Part shown: in pieces, positions 1 through 11,900 of the stretch | How the letters are laid out: every line of letters begins with the position of its first letter | Position numbering within the stretch: position 1 is the first letter of the stretch | Origin: Solea solea | Taxonomy: Eukaryota > Chordata > Actinopteri > Pleuronectiformes > Soleidae | Reading direction: 5' to 3' | NCBI RefSeq assembly: GCF_958295425.1 | Contig: NC_081153.1 | Span: 4,778,028 to 4,842,027, forward strand | DNA: 64,000 nt | Made by a program: the position numbers and the translations under genes | The notes under the pieces: generated by a model | What the model was told of the DNA's origin: nothing | Seen by the model: only the letters and a program-made list of their open reading frames with translations | Databases searched by the model: none

Positions 1-323
1 AGAATGAAAAACAGTTTTTATGCTCTGTCACTCTCAGTTGTGTGGGAGTGGTCCACACTTCCACTTCCTCCTGAAGGATGTGTAGATCTGATCCCAGGTT
101 TTTGCTCCTCAAGGGAATTCAAGTAATTTATATATCAAAGGGTCCACTTACTATTCAGTGTTTCACAGTCGTTTTATCACATTTTATTGAGATTAGAGAC
201 ACCACATTGTATTTATATCGGATCACACTTAAATAATCAGTAAACATGGAACACCGGGTTGTTCTGCAGGGTTCGCTGTATATAACTTTCTATAACTCTT
301 ACTTTTTTTTCTCTGTTCCTCAG

Positions 324-1740
324 ACCAAAGGTGAGATGAGGAAGAATCATCGTCTGGTGAGTAACTTGCTGTTTAAATCTTTAAATTCACACTGTAGTAA
401 ATGATCTGTGCTACTTTACATTCAGACTACCTGGTAAAGGATTTATAAATGGTTGCTAACACTAGAAATCATTATAACACAGTAGATTAAAGGGCAAATC
501 TTTTTTTTACTTGACAAATTGTGAGCCCTCATGTTCCTGTACCATAACGTGAGCATACTTTATTTTCTCTCGGCCAGTTTATCTCATCAGGATCATTTGA
601 TTCTTTATAAATTGACAGCATTTATTCGTGATCACTGTTTTTCTCTGTCTCTGCACACCAAAATGTTCCTTTTTGCCAATGTTATAAACATTTTAGAGAA
701 CTTTTATTCTTACGTGTTAATCTAATTACTAACCTAATTCTAAACCATGTGTAAATCTGTTTATAAGGGTTGTCTTGTGTTAAGTGTTACTGATATCTAC
801 TGAAGAACTTAATTTGTAAATAGGTTGACACAAAGCTGATGTTTTTCATTTGTAGAAGTTAAAACCCTGCTCTCCATCTACATTTTTTAATCTGAAGTGA
901 ATCACTGATCATGTATGAGAAGATGTATGACTTTGTGTCTGCCTACAGAAAGTGGGCTTCTTCAACCAGCAGTACGCTGACCAGCTGAACATGGAAGAGG
1001 CCGCCACTGAGTATTTGATGAGGAACTTCAACCTCCCGTATCAGGACAGCAGGAAGTGTCTGGGGCGCTTTGGCCTGGAGAGCCATGCCCACACCATTCA
1101 GATCTCTAAACTGTCTGGTACGAAATATCGTCTGTCAGATACTTAACTGTACTATCAGTGTTGAGAGAGGGAGGTGTGTTTTCTGACGGCGTCTGTGTTT
1201 CGATCTCCTCCAGGCGGTCAGAAGGCAAGAGTCGTGTTTGCGGAACTGTCGTGTCGTCAGCCTGATGTACTAATCTTGGTAAGATCGGTCGCTGAGCCTT
1301 TTATTCATTATGTACAATGGATTTTCTATAACTAACGCTCTTTTCCTCACATAGGATGAACCCACTAACAATCTGGACATCGAGTCAATCGATGCCTTGT
1401 CAGAGGCCATCAATGAATACAAAGGAGGTAAGAATTCATTTAAGAAGCTTGGTTTTGTTATAAAATAAACAATCTAGTCAGATCCCAGCACAACACCCTT
1501 AAACATCAGCGCAGTGTTGGGGGTCTTTGTCATTGTCACTAACGCTGTCCCGGTCCCGGTCCCTTGTGCACAGCTGTGATCATCGTGAGTCACGACGCTC
1601 GGCTCATCACAGAGACCCAGTGTCACATGTGGGTGGTGGAGGATCGCTCCATCAACCAGATCGACGGAGACTTTGAGGAATACAAACGTGAGGTGCTGGA
1701 GTCTCTGGGAGAGACCATGGTCAACAAGGTCAACCCGTAA
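324..1740 (+). CDS. abcf1: ABCF1, C-terminal part (ATP-binding cassette family F member 1), 5' end outside window
   Basis: ABC-F ATPase that binds eIF2 and ribosomes and promotes translation initiation; it has two ABC domains and no membrane segment. Only the last half of the second ABC domain is present. Exons read: 324-356, 949-1117, 1214-1278, 1355-1427, 1574-1740, all with GT-AG borders and continuous frame. Visible motifs: GEMRKNHRL, then [11 protein letters not shown], the ABC signature LSGGQKAR (split over two exons), Walker [13 protein letters not shown], and the H-loop VSHDARLI. The C-terminus [20 protein letters not shown] ends in a TAA at 1738-1740, as in human ABCF1. The first 320 bases look intronic. 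The gene runs tail to tail into mrps18b. Identification is close to certain; the catalytic motifs look intact. Confidence 0.96.
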
Positions 1741-1928
1741 CCGGAGAGGACAACCTGCTGTTCTACACCTATGCTTCCTACAGTACACACATCAGGAGCA
1801 GTCATCGTGTCTCTCAAAGTCACACACTTCAAATGGATTTGTTGGGAGTGGAGTGTTAATCTAATAATGTTTCAAAAATACAGAAAAAGAACGTGTCAAC
1901 CTGTGGTCAAGGTGTACTGAAGCCAAAC

Positions 1929-1934
1929 AATAAA
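1929..1934 (+). terminator. abcf1 polyadenylation signal
   Basis: AATAAA about 190 bp after the abcf1 stop codon. It lies only about 20 bp from the opposing mrps18b signal. Confidence 0.75.
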
Positions 1935-1954
1935 GCAACATTTTAATCATGTGG

Positions 1955-1960
1955 TTTATT
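1955..1960 (-). terminator. mrps18b polyadenylation signal
   Basis: AATAAA on the minus strand, about 60 bp past the mrps18b stop codon. Cleavage 10-30 nt further on would put the mrps18b 3' end inside the abcf1 3'UTR, so the two transcripts probably overlap tail to tail. Confidence 0.7.
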
Positions 1961-2022
1961 TTGTCTATGTACACACCAGTGGGATGATCAATCAGGGTGG
2001 AAATTCACAAGATCCTTAGTCT

Positions 2023-4674
2023 TCATTTCTTTAAGTAGGCCCTGTACAACTTCTTGACTTTAGCCACTTCAGTCTCATCAGGTGTTATATCACTGTACCA
2101 CTTATACCAGCTGTCACCAGACCGTAAGGATGGGGGAGGTGGTGTTTTACCCACAGCATCGTGGGTGTTGGAGAAGTCTTCTGAAAACTCCACATGTGGA
2201 ATCTGAAAGGGAAGTAAACCTGAAAGAGGACATGAAATATTAATATATTTAAAATGCAGTACTTTTTTTTTTATGTTGGAAATGCTGCCATCTACAGTTT
2301 AGTTTGAAAACGAGCAGCCTTTTAGTCTCGATGGTCAGAAACATAAGTTTATATCGTTCTGGGACAATCTTTCACTCTAGTTGCCCTCCATATTCTATAT
2401 TATTCAGGTAGCGCTCATTCTCAAAAAGGTTTGTGACCCTTCATAATCTCGACCAGTTTACTAACTGGACGAGGGTTAATGCCGCTCTAGCATTTACATG
2501 ATTGAAAGTTCTATGAGTCAAGAAAGAGTTTGCGATATAACCAAGAGCTCATCACCTGGTTTTCACTCATGACTGGCTAGAAAGGGCATAACTCTGATAC
2601 TAAACCTTTAAGCCTCATTTTAGTCACTTAAATTCCAGGCTGAACTTCAAAACTTCAATATTCAGTAGTTGTTTGTCTTTTTATCTTTTTATCTTTTAAT
2701 TTGCTGCCTTAAGATGTTATGACAGTCATTTAAATATATATTACATATGAAATTTTAAAAAAAGGAAGCCATTCAGGAGCAGGACTGTGTTTTAGGCAGT
2801 TTTACTTTGTACTACATACCTTGATCTTGTGCTGTGTTGACGGCCTTGGTGATGAGCTTTTGCTGTTTCATACACACGCCTGGAGACAGAAGAACCAACA
2901 GCTTGGTATCCAGCAAAAAGAGATACATCACAACAACAACAGTGCTCACTTTGACGACTTACCGGTTCGAGTGGGATCGTACACCATTCCAGTCTGCGGA
3001 CTAATAAACTGCTGCAATAGTTTCACATTCTACGAAAGAAGTTTCATTTGAGTTAACATGCCATACGAAGAGCAATCAGACAGTTCATTTAAATGATTAA
3101 ATGAAAATGCGGTTATAGCACAACCATAGAATCATTTTGGTATAAAAAGTTTGAGAACGTTTTATCGAAGCAAACAAATCAGTTAAACAATATAGTTGTT
3201 TGGTTTGAATGAAAGTCTCTAAACTATCTGTCAATGGATTTATAATCCTGAAATACTACTGTAACTCAACAGCATGTGTATGTTTAGTGTTGTGAGACCA
3301 TTTTGATAACCAACCTGATGATGGACGATAACATTTGGATCCCGACAAATTGGACAGGGGTTTCCACATATCTTGTCTCCTCGCTAAAGAAAACAGAGTT
3401 CATGTTATTAAAACTACAGATGTTCAATTACGTGACGCCTGTTAATGATGTAAAGTGCATTTCTGGTGGATTGGAACAGACATCTTACAATGCAGGTCTT
3501 GCGAGTCTTCTGTGGGGGAATGCCTCCTTTGTGGTTTCTCCTGTAGCCCGCCCATACCGGACTGGTCCCATACCTCTCGATGTATTCTGCCAGGGGTAAG
3601 AGATTTAGCATAAAAACAACATACAAAAGGGCCCAAAAAAGAACAAAATGTTGATTTTCCTTAACATACCTTCACTCTCCAGGTAATCCCAAGGTTTTTC
3701 CTTGTAGCGGGAGAGAGCCTCCAAAGCCTGAGCAGAGTCCTTAGTCTGGGATGATGCAGCTTTGCAGTAAAGGTGATGTGGAATTATGAACGGGGAAGAG
3801 GCCAGACATGGTCTTCCAGGTAGCCTGCATAAGAAGGACTGAGCATAAAAGAATAACATTACAACACACGAGCAAAACATATACTGTGAGCAGTTTGTTT
3901 GTTTATGAAAATGTGTACATTTAGGTTATGACGTCAAGTTTACAATCAGTTGCTTTTCTAACATCATCGTGACATAATTGGTATCGGATTCCCACCCCTA
4001 GTTTCGGTAGGGGGAAGGCAAGATGTGGAAACGCTTGACTAATTTGTCAGGATCTAAATGTCATCATTCACCATCAGGTTGATTAGCACCTCAATCACTC
4101 CAAGTGGTCTCACGACACATGAGACAAAAAGAGTTTCAATGTTGTTTCAGTGCTGTAGCCTATATATATACATATATACATACATACATATACATATATA
4201 AATACATACATATATATATACACATATATATATATATATACACACATACATATATACATACACACACACACATATACATATATATATCGCCCAAACACTC
4301 CCGATATATCAGCATATCGGACATCGGCAAAAGAGGTCCAGTATCGTGCATCCCTATAATATAACCCAATAATGCCATTATTAGCCTCACGTCGTCTTAG
4401 TTAACACATGTTGTGAATAATAAACAAACAAAACACCGCGCTGCCACTCTAAGATAAATAGTTCCTAGCGAGAGGGCAGACGAATCTGCCCATGACTCTT
4501 AATTATATTCACGTAATTAGCCATTTCCTCAAACTGTTTAGTAAAAATCGATGTGTACGACTAACACCTGAAGAACACAGTTTAGTTTAGTACCTCATTT
4601 TGTCGCAGAGGATGAAAAACTGAAGGCGAAAGACGGAAAAGAACCTTCGCGATGTGTCGCACGGGGGCCGCCAT
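2023..4674 (-). CDS. mrps18b: Mitochondrial small ribosomal subunit protein bS18 family (MRPS18B)
   Basis: Component of the small subunit of the mitochondrial ribosome. Seven exons read on the minus strand: 4594-4674, 3670-3838, 3489-3586, 3315-3383, 2963-3029, 2820-2879, 2023-2219. They give 246 residues (human about 258). The start [20 protein letters not shown] is basic and amphipathic, as expected of a mitochondrial presequence. Family landmarks in order: [57 protein letters not shown] (cysteines near 115, 122, 126 and 129, the metal-binding set), [20 protein letters not shown], and a C-terminal [16 protein letters not shown]. The C-terminal tail is shorter than in mammals. It is divergent from ppp1r10 over a shared promoter and convergent with abcf1. 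Confidence 0.95.
4160..4357. repeat. (TA/CA)n tract next to a transposon end
   Basis: TA/CA-rich microsatellite to about 4288, then CGATATATCAGCATATCGG and ATCGTGCATCCCTA, a common fish transposon terminus. It lies in mrps18b intron 1. Confidence 0.7.
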
Positions 4675-5273
4675 TTTGCTGTCAGATGGGGTTGTAGGGT
4701 GAAGGTGAAAGGGCACGTGACGTAAAAATGCAGCGATCACGGTATTTTCTTTATATCAAAGTTAAAACATCGCTGGATATTGTATACTATGTGAGAAGTC
4801 ACAGTGGGTGATATTAGCGCAAAACGGAACCACTCGCTGTCTGTTTATTTTTATTTGTTTTACTTTTATTCAATGTGATTGTACACTGTCGTTCTCTTTT
4901 TTTGACATGCTCACGTGACCAGCCCTGGCTGTCAAGTCAGTCGCCATTTTCAATAAATTTTGTTAACTAAATTTATATGTGAAATACACATCAAAACCCA
5001 GCAAAGTAGCCAAAACACGACGTGTATCTTTAATACCTCACCAACAATACCAAGATGTGGCACTTTTAAGGTAAGTCCAGTGTGAAATTTTGAAATGTTA
5101 CATCGAAAACGTAGTGTACGCCATTATGTCCTTGGTCGTATCATAAAGGTCAGTTGTACGCCATTTTGTTTTAGTGACGTACGAGGAAAAACCGCCGTCC
5201 GTGACGTAAAAAACGTCACTGTGTATAAAGTCTTTGTCCCTCCCCCAGAGCTCATTCCTGGATTTGGTCAGAG
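4675..5273. promoter_or_regulatory. Bidirectional mrps18b/ppp1r10 promoter with YY1-like and CRE/ATF-like sites
   Basis: The interval between the mrps18b start codon and the first good donor (5273) on the ppp1r10 side has no TATA box at a useful position. It carries four GCCAT motifs of the YY1 type: 4667-4678 (overlapping the mrps18b ATG, as in many YY1-driven housekeeping genes), 4942-4950, 5116-5128 and 5156-5168. The last two are a direct GTACGCCATT repeat. CRE/ATF half sites TGACGT occur at 4718, 5175 and 5202, the last within a perfect inverted repeat GTGACGT-AAAAA-ACGTCAC (5201-5219). Factor binding is inferred from motif shape only. Confidence 0.6.
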
Positions 5274-5710
5274 GTAAGTCAAGTCATGAAGGCATTACGG
5301 CTTCTCTTCAACATTTTGTTCGATTTTAATGCGAAATCCATACAGCTTTACTTAATAGTTAGTCACCAATGGACGAAGTTTGCCAGGATCGAAAATAAAT
5401 GTTGTGTTTTTTGTGTGTGTTGCAGGTATGAATTTGTTTGCCGAAGACTGAACCGTCGAGGACTTTGAACAACTCAACTCAAATTCATGTTTTTTCTTCA
5501 AGTAATGGACATTTGATTACTATTTTTGCCTCAAGTTTGTTCCTGAAGGAAAGGCTAGCTCCTAGCTACCACAGCCCCACCCATAAGAAGTCTTTAAGTT
5601 GATATTAAAACCATGAAGGTTGACGACATAAATTACTGATTACTGAGATATAAGTGCCTGAAAAGCACGTTATAATAATCCCGAGACGCTGGAGATCTGT
5701 TGTATCAATA
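5220..5710 (+). other. ppp1r10: Putative non-coding 5' exons of ppp1r10
   Basis: A strong donor (GAG|GTAAGTC) follows 5273, and an acceptor (TTGCAG) precedes 5427, with a further donor-like ATA|GTAAGTT after 5710. This fits two untranslated exons ahead of the coding exon that begins at 8974. The true transcription start and the second donor are guesses; cDNA would settle them. Confidence 0.4.
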
Positions 5711-5954
5711 GTAAGTTGATTTTGACGTTGAATTGAAATCGAAATTCATCAAATGTAAAAACAGTCGTAGACAATAGGCTAGCTAGTAGCTGGCTAGCAG
5801 GCACAGTGAGTCAGCTTGGTCAAAAATAGGCAATGTTATAGCATGAGCTCACACAGGAAAGCGGACGGAAGCACAGTGCTCCGTTTCTTTGTGTGTGAGA
5901 CGAAATGGGCGAAATTAACCTAAATATCCTGTTAATTCGTTAAAATAACCATAA

Positions 5955-5976
5955 GCAATCTGTTCATAAAGATTGC
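5955..5976 (+). repeat. 22-nt hairpin, copy 1 of 3
   Basis: Stem GCAATCT / AGATTGC (7 bp, perfect) with an 8-nt loop GTTCATAA. The same stem, with a loop ending in ATAA, recurs at 6073 and 6186. Confidence 0.85.
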
Positions 5977-6072
5977 CGTAGGCATAGCAGCAAATTCCAG
6001 GTCAGGGAGTCGGACTTTTTTGCCTGCCAAATCTGCTTTGTAGGGGGCTGCTCCACGGGACTAACACTCACC

Positions 6073-6094
6073 GCAATCTACACATAAAGATTGC
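6073..6094 (+). repeat. 22-nt hairpin, copy 2 of 3
   Basis: Identical 7-bp stem, loop ACACATAA, 118 bp after copy 1. Sequence between the copies is not repeated. Confidence 0.85.
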
Positions 6095-6185
6095 ATTAGC
6101 TTGAGGATTTGTGGACAATACTGTATGTTGAAAATGTTGACAAAGATAGCGCAGGGACTTCCTGAAAGCCCTCGCCATGTACTCG

Positions 6186-6207
6186 GCAATCTGTGGATAA
6201 AGATTGC
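6186..6207 (+). repeat. 22-nt hairpin, copy 3 of 3
   Basis: Identical 7-bp stem, loop GTGGATAA, 113 bp after copy 2. Confidence 0.85.
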
Positions 6208-8973
6208 AGGATGACTCGGGCGATGTGGTCTTTTGAAGCACAAACAGTCGGGATTGGCAAAATGTGATGGACTAGTTGTGGTTTGCTTCTCGGACAGCTA
6301 GCATTGTGCATTGTTCGGCCAGCACCGCTCTCATCGAAGCGACGTTTGGGATTTGGTGTTTTTTTTCCTCCTTTGTTTTTGTTTTTTTCTAATACTTTAT
6401 TGCATACCAACTATATACGGATGCCCATCGCGTTTTCTGACTGCCGTGCGCATAGGGCTATCTAGAGAGACGTGGCGCTAATTCCCTTGTCTTCTTTTTT
6501 TTTTATCAATGTGTGGTGTTTGCCGTAGAAGCCATTGCTGTTTTCGAGGGCTTGGTCTGCCGTCGTCGAAGTGGTTAACGGGGGAGGGATCTGATTAGCA
6601 GTCAGAATCCACCTCCCTCCCTTTGTCGGGGAAGCTTTAGCCGCAGGAGCAGGCTGTACACAGCTATGACAGATGGCAGGTTAAACGCAAGCCTTTTATA
6701 GCCAGCTTGAATAGCCCTTATATAACCGAGGGCGTATTTAACTGTTAGATGATCCGAGAGTTACACAGTAGATGTATTTGTAGTAGTGCGCTTAATTGCG
6801 CAACTGCTTTAAAAATACATTATTGTTTTGCAGGATCTAGGCTTATTTTATAAGATCAGTCAGCATTGTTTTTTATTTTATTTTTTTTACAGTGACTATC
6901 TGACTACAGTGGGACTGTGTACATGTCACCTTCTCTCTCTAACCCCCCCCCCCCCCCCCAACTGAACCAGGGTTCATGTTTAATTAATTAACACTGACTT
7001 TGTGTGACAATTGTGACATTTACAGGGATTGTGTTATTTGCAGTGTTGTGGAGGTCTGAGACTATATAAAACTTCTACTACAACGGTTACACGGGTAAGA
7101 CTTAAACTGATTCCTCACAGTATGACATTCCCGTGGATTGATTTCCACTCGAATCGCAGGTATCTGCTCAGGAATTGACATACTAATACATAAAACTGAC
7201 ATTATAAAAAAGTAATTGCATGCTTAAAATGGTTCAGCCAAGCATTTATGCTATGAACACTAAAGGTTATTTTTTTCCTTGTGGCCATTTGTAAAACTAA
7301 GTCTATTTTTGGATCACAGACTTCATAGGATAATAGGACAACAAGACTGTGTGAAATCATTAAACATCTGGTACCTTTTAGTCAAAGAGTTTATTTTATA
7401 GGCAGATGAATATGCTGCAGGACAAGCCATTGTTAGTGATGCTGCACTGGCAGTTGTAATAATTCAATATGCTCAGTGTCAATGTGGGAACATTGAGTGG
7501 CCTCTAGGTGGCAGTAAGTGTCCTGACTTGTAACCTGTGGCTGCTAGATTATGACTGATGTTACCTCCACTTCTATTATTTAGCTTCCTTCAGAGACTTG
7601 AGAAAGAACACAATTATTTAACATACTAATTACTTTAATCATGCTGTATGCTGCTGGTGTGTGAAACCAGAATTCCATACCAGAGATTTAAGATACTAAT
7701 AATGAAAATAGGCACTAACAAGGTATTGCTTTTCAGTTAGCTTTTTTCATAGATGTAAATTATTGTGATAGATGTGTGCTATTAAAATAAGTAATTATTT
7801 CTAACTTGACAATATTCCTCTCTTTCTCATAAACCTTGACCTTTCCTCTCATTTTCATTTAATACATGCAGACGTGAGAAATGTGTATAACAAAAAATAA
7901 AAAACAATATTTGTTCTAAGGGTTACATAGCTAACATTGTTTTCTCTATATTAGTATCCTTGTTTGATTGTGTGTTTAGGATAAAAAAAAATAGTTTAGA
8001 ATGAGCAGTACATTTTTAGTCTCATTGTAACATACTTTTTTATAAACAGTGCAGTGTTTAAACCTAACATTAACATTTTTCCCATTAGTATTGTTGTTTT
8101 AGTGTTAAGCATAGAGAGAAAAGTTCAATACAAGTCAGTTTCTAGTCTCATTGTAACATGTTTATATGAGGATATAATAAACATAACATTAGACCAAATA
8201 CACACATCTACTTCAAGGAAGAGTTACTGAGATAATACGGTGGAAACGGTGTCTTCATTCTTGGCGAGTCAATGTCAAGAAACTGAAAGTCACAACTGTG
8301 AGGCAGCAAACCCAAAGCTGCGATGCACCGTGTGTCTGCGAGAGCAAAACTCGGTGTGTTGCTGGAAGGAAGCGCTGCTGTCTTAATGTGTAGTAAGTTG
8401 TGTGTCCGTGTCAGATTGAAAGTCATTGTTTCCCTGATATGGTAAAAAGGGATGCTAATCAGAGGCCAGCGTGGCAAATTATAGAACTGCATAGCTCTTC
8501 TGAATCCTAACTTGGTGTTAAGTGGTGTTTACCAGACTGATGAGTAATGTTGCCCAAACCCTCATTGAGTCTTCAAAGACCTTTTTGACCTTTCAGATGT
8601 TGTGTGTTTGGCAATTAAGGCCGTGATGTTGATGGAATGACCTTGGTACTGTGTGGTGCAGTGGTTCACTGACTCTAAAGTGAGATGATTGGAATGGGGA
8701 AGCCTGTTGTGACAGGCTACACTTGTGGGCGTATTTTTGTTTGTTTTTTTATTTTAATGCGTGACATGAATCTGGTTTTGAACCATGATGTGATTTAATT
8801 AAGTTTTTGGAAGAGGAGCCTCAGTGAAATTCAGCAGCAGTTTGGCAGGCCAATAGTCCGTAAACAGACGTTTTAGTTTCAGGAAATGCAATACACTTCC
8901 ATACATAATAGCACATTTTATACACATGTGACATGTTGGCATATGAATTAATTGTTTGATGTGTTTATTTCAG
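6208..8973 (+). other. Long 5' intron of ppp1r10, no gene recognised
   Basis: Non-coding by inspection: AT-rich, with a C17 tract near 6943-6959 and a CTCF-like site CCTCTAGGTGGCAGT at 7501-7515. No conserved protein, RNA gene or complete transposon was recognised. Confidence 0.5.
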
Positions 8974-8975
8974 AT

Positions 8976-11900
8976 ATGGCAGCTGGACCAGTGGACCCCA
9001 GACAGATTTTAAAAGGTGTGGAAGCTCTGTTGGGCAAGGATGGAGAACTCCGCAGCCTGGAGGGAGTCCCAAAGGTGTTTAGGTGAGGAACAGAAATGTT
9101 TACATGGTGTTAATATTCATTTTGTAACATAAAAGTTTCATTTTTGACTCTTATTTTTATTTTATTTTTAAATATCTGCTGATTTTCCATTTGCAGCCTG
9201 ATGAAAGCTTCTACCAAGATGGTCAGTAGATGTATGTACCTCAACATCCTGCTCCAGACGAAATCACATGATGTTCTTAACCGGTAAGTTTTCATTTCAA
9301 ATTAAATGACTTTTGTATTTTTCTTTTTCATTTAAGTCTAATTTGGTTTTTCAGCCTTTCACTTGAAATATGTGATTTGTTTCTCAAAGATTTGACAAAA
9401 GATCTCATCATGTATGTAAAAATCTAACATGGCAAATTCTTGTTGAATTTCATTTGCAAAATATTATATATGAGGGTTTGGCCCAGGGGTGATGAATGAA
9501 TGACTGAATGAAATCCAGAAGGAGGCAGTGCTGCAACAATAATAAAAATCTGAGAGGAACTGATTTTTATTTATTTTGCTTTGACAGGCTGCCATGTTTG
9601 TAGTTTCTATATAATCTAGTTTGTAGTTTTTGCCTTTGATGACTTTGGATCCAATCAATCTTTTAACCACTGTCCATGGACAGAGACACATCAAAGTGAC
9701 CAACTGTTGCCATAACATCAAAGCAACCCATACAGTCATCCTTTTGTCCTTTAATTTTTCCCTCATATATATATATATTAATCTTTGCCTTGTTTTATAC
9801 TTGTGATCTTGGAAGAAGACAAAGAGGCAAAAGAAAATGGGAAGCTAAGTCAATAAAGCAACATCACGGAAACTGTCATAAAACACCAAGAACAAAAGGA
9901 CAGATTCTTGTGAGCGAACAAAACGGTGAATTAGCGCTAACTTCGGAGATTCGTAAATGAAGGGAAAGAATTGTCATTGAGTTGTTTCAGCACGTTTTGG
10001 TAATAGGAACATTAGTGGAAGTATAAATGTGTTGTATACATGTATTAGGGAGTTCTGTGTTCAGAGTTCAGAAAAGGTTAACTAAGAAAAGAAACAGTCG
10101 TTTACATGCACAGTTTAATTGAGCTATGGCCATAGTCTGACTAAGACGGGCAACCAGAGTCTTGAGTAGCCATGCAGAGGAGAAAAACGCTTTATTGGCC
10201 GTGTACCTCTGACTCTGCCTCTGTAGGTGGCGCTGTATCTCTATAAACGAGTGCATATTGAATCAGTTTGCTGTTGACCTTTACGTCAGGGAAAAACAAA
10301 CGGTCAGATGGATCGTGCCAAGTCTGACTCCAGTCTGACTAAGCGTATACAGTACATGCAGGAGTAATCTGACTATGAATTGCATTATTCAGGTATGTTA
10401 GTCCGACTGAGACTAAGAGTAGCTCCGTTTTAGTCAAACTAAATAAACAAATGATTGTCTTAATCCAACCAAAATTGTATTTTTAACATGTATATAAATG
10501 CACTTGAATGTTTTTTTGATGTTGAAAAAGCATTTGTTATTTGTTAAGGTACATCAATTTGGAGTTAAGGGATTTTCAAAGTGAACGGATGAATCAGGTT
10601 AAAAACACGGGTTAAAAAATGTATAACGCCTTACAGAGTGTTATAAGTCCTACTTAATTGTCTTTTTTGTACTATATTGTTTTTAAGAATTGGCTTCTTC
10701 CACATCCTAAAAAGTTTACTTTAGAGATCGCTATGGCTGAACAACTGCCTCCGTTTTATCCTCTCCCTTGTGTCCTCCTGCCAGGCACAAGGGACATCAA
10801 CACCTTTTGTCCAATATAATCTTACTTTATCCTTAGAAATTTCAACTCCTGTCCATCCTGGTCACTCCCAATGAAAATCTCAGCATCTTCAGCTCTGCCT
10901 CTTGTCTTTTAGACAGTGCCACTGTCTCCAAACCATACACCACAACAGGCTATTCGTGTGACTATTGTTTTCACAGTGCTTTTTCAAAAAAAAAAGAAAA
11001 AAATGGTATATGCACAGGAGAAACAAGAGAAACACAAAAGCAAAACCTCATGAAATATCCAATTAAATAATAGCAAGATAACAAAGTAAAGAGCAGCCAA
11101 CAGAAAAAGACTGTGCCACATAATTCCCCGAATATCACTCACTGATTCCTAATTGCATCTTGTGTCTTTATTATTTCCATTGAGTTTACCCTGTTTTTGT
11201 TTTGTCTGTCAAAGCACTTTTGTAGTTTGACTGTATTTATTGTAACTGTATTGTATTTTTACCTCACTGTTTTTGAATAATGATCTACTGAAGTCGTGTT
11301 TTTAGTTGATTTGAACACTCTGCCCATACAATACTCACTTATTTTTCGCCTGGCACACTTGAAACGACGTCAGTTGGGTGTTAGTTATTAGCATCGCTCT
11401 GTCCTCTTGTGCTGTTGTTGTCTATCCATTGTTTTAATGAAGTGAGGAAGTGTTTTCTGGAACAATTACAATCATTTAATGTGTTTGTCGATGTTCTAGT
11501 GTCTGCATCATTATTAAAAAAAATCCCTTGTTCCTTCCTCCAGGTTTATCAGAGTTGGAGGATACAGGCTGCTCAACTCCTGGCTCATCTACTCTAAAAC
11601 CACCAACAACTCCCCTCTGCTGCAGCTCATCCTCCTCACACTGCAGAAGCTGCCTCTCAAAGTGGACCACCTCAAACAGGTACTGTCTCAGTCAGTTTAT
11701 CCAGCAGAAAGCACTTTATACGTCGTTCTTACACCTGTAGCTAACAACTCTGCATTCATATTTTGCCAGAACAACACAGCTAAGCTGGTGAAGCAGCTAA
11801 AGAAAGGTGGAGATACCGAAGGTCAGTTGAATTCAAAAGCAAAAATCCCAAATCACTTCAGCAGAATGCACTGCACCATACTAATGTTCCTGTCTTTTAT

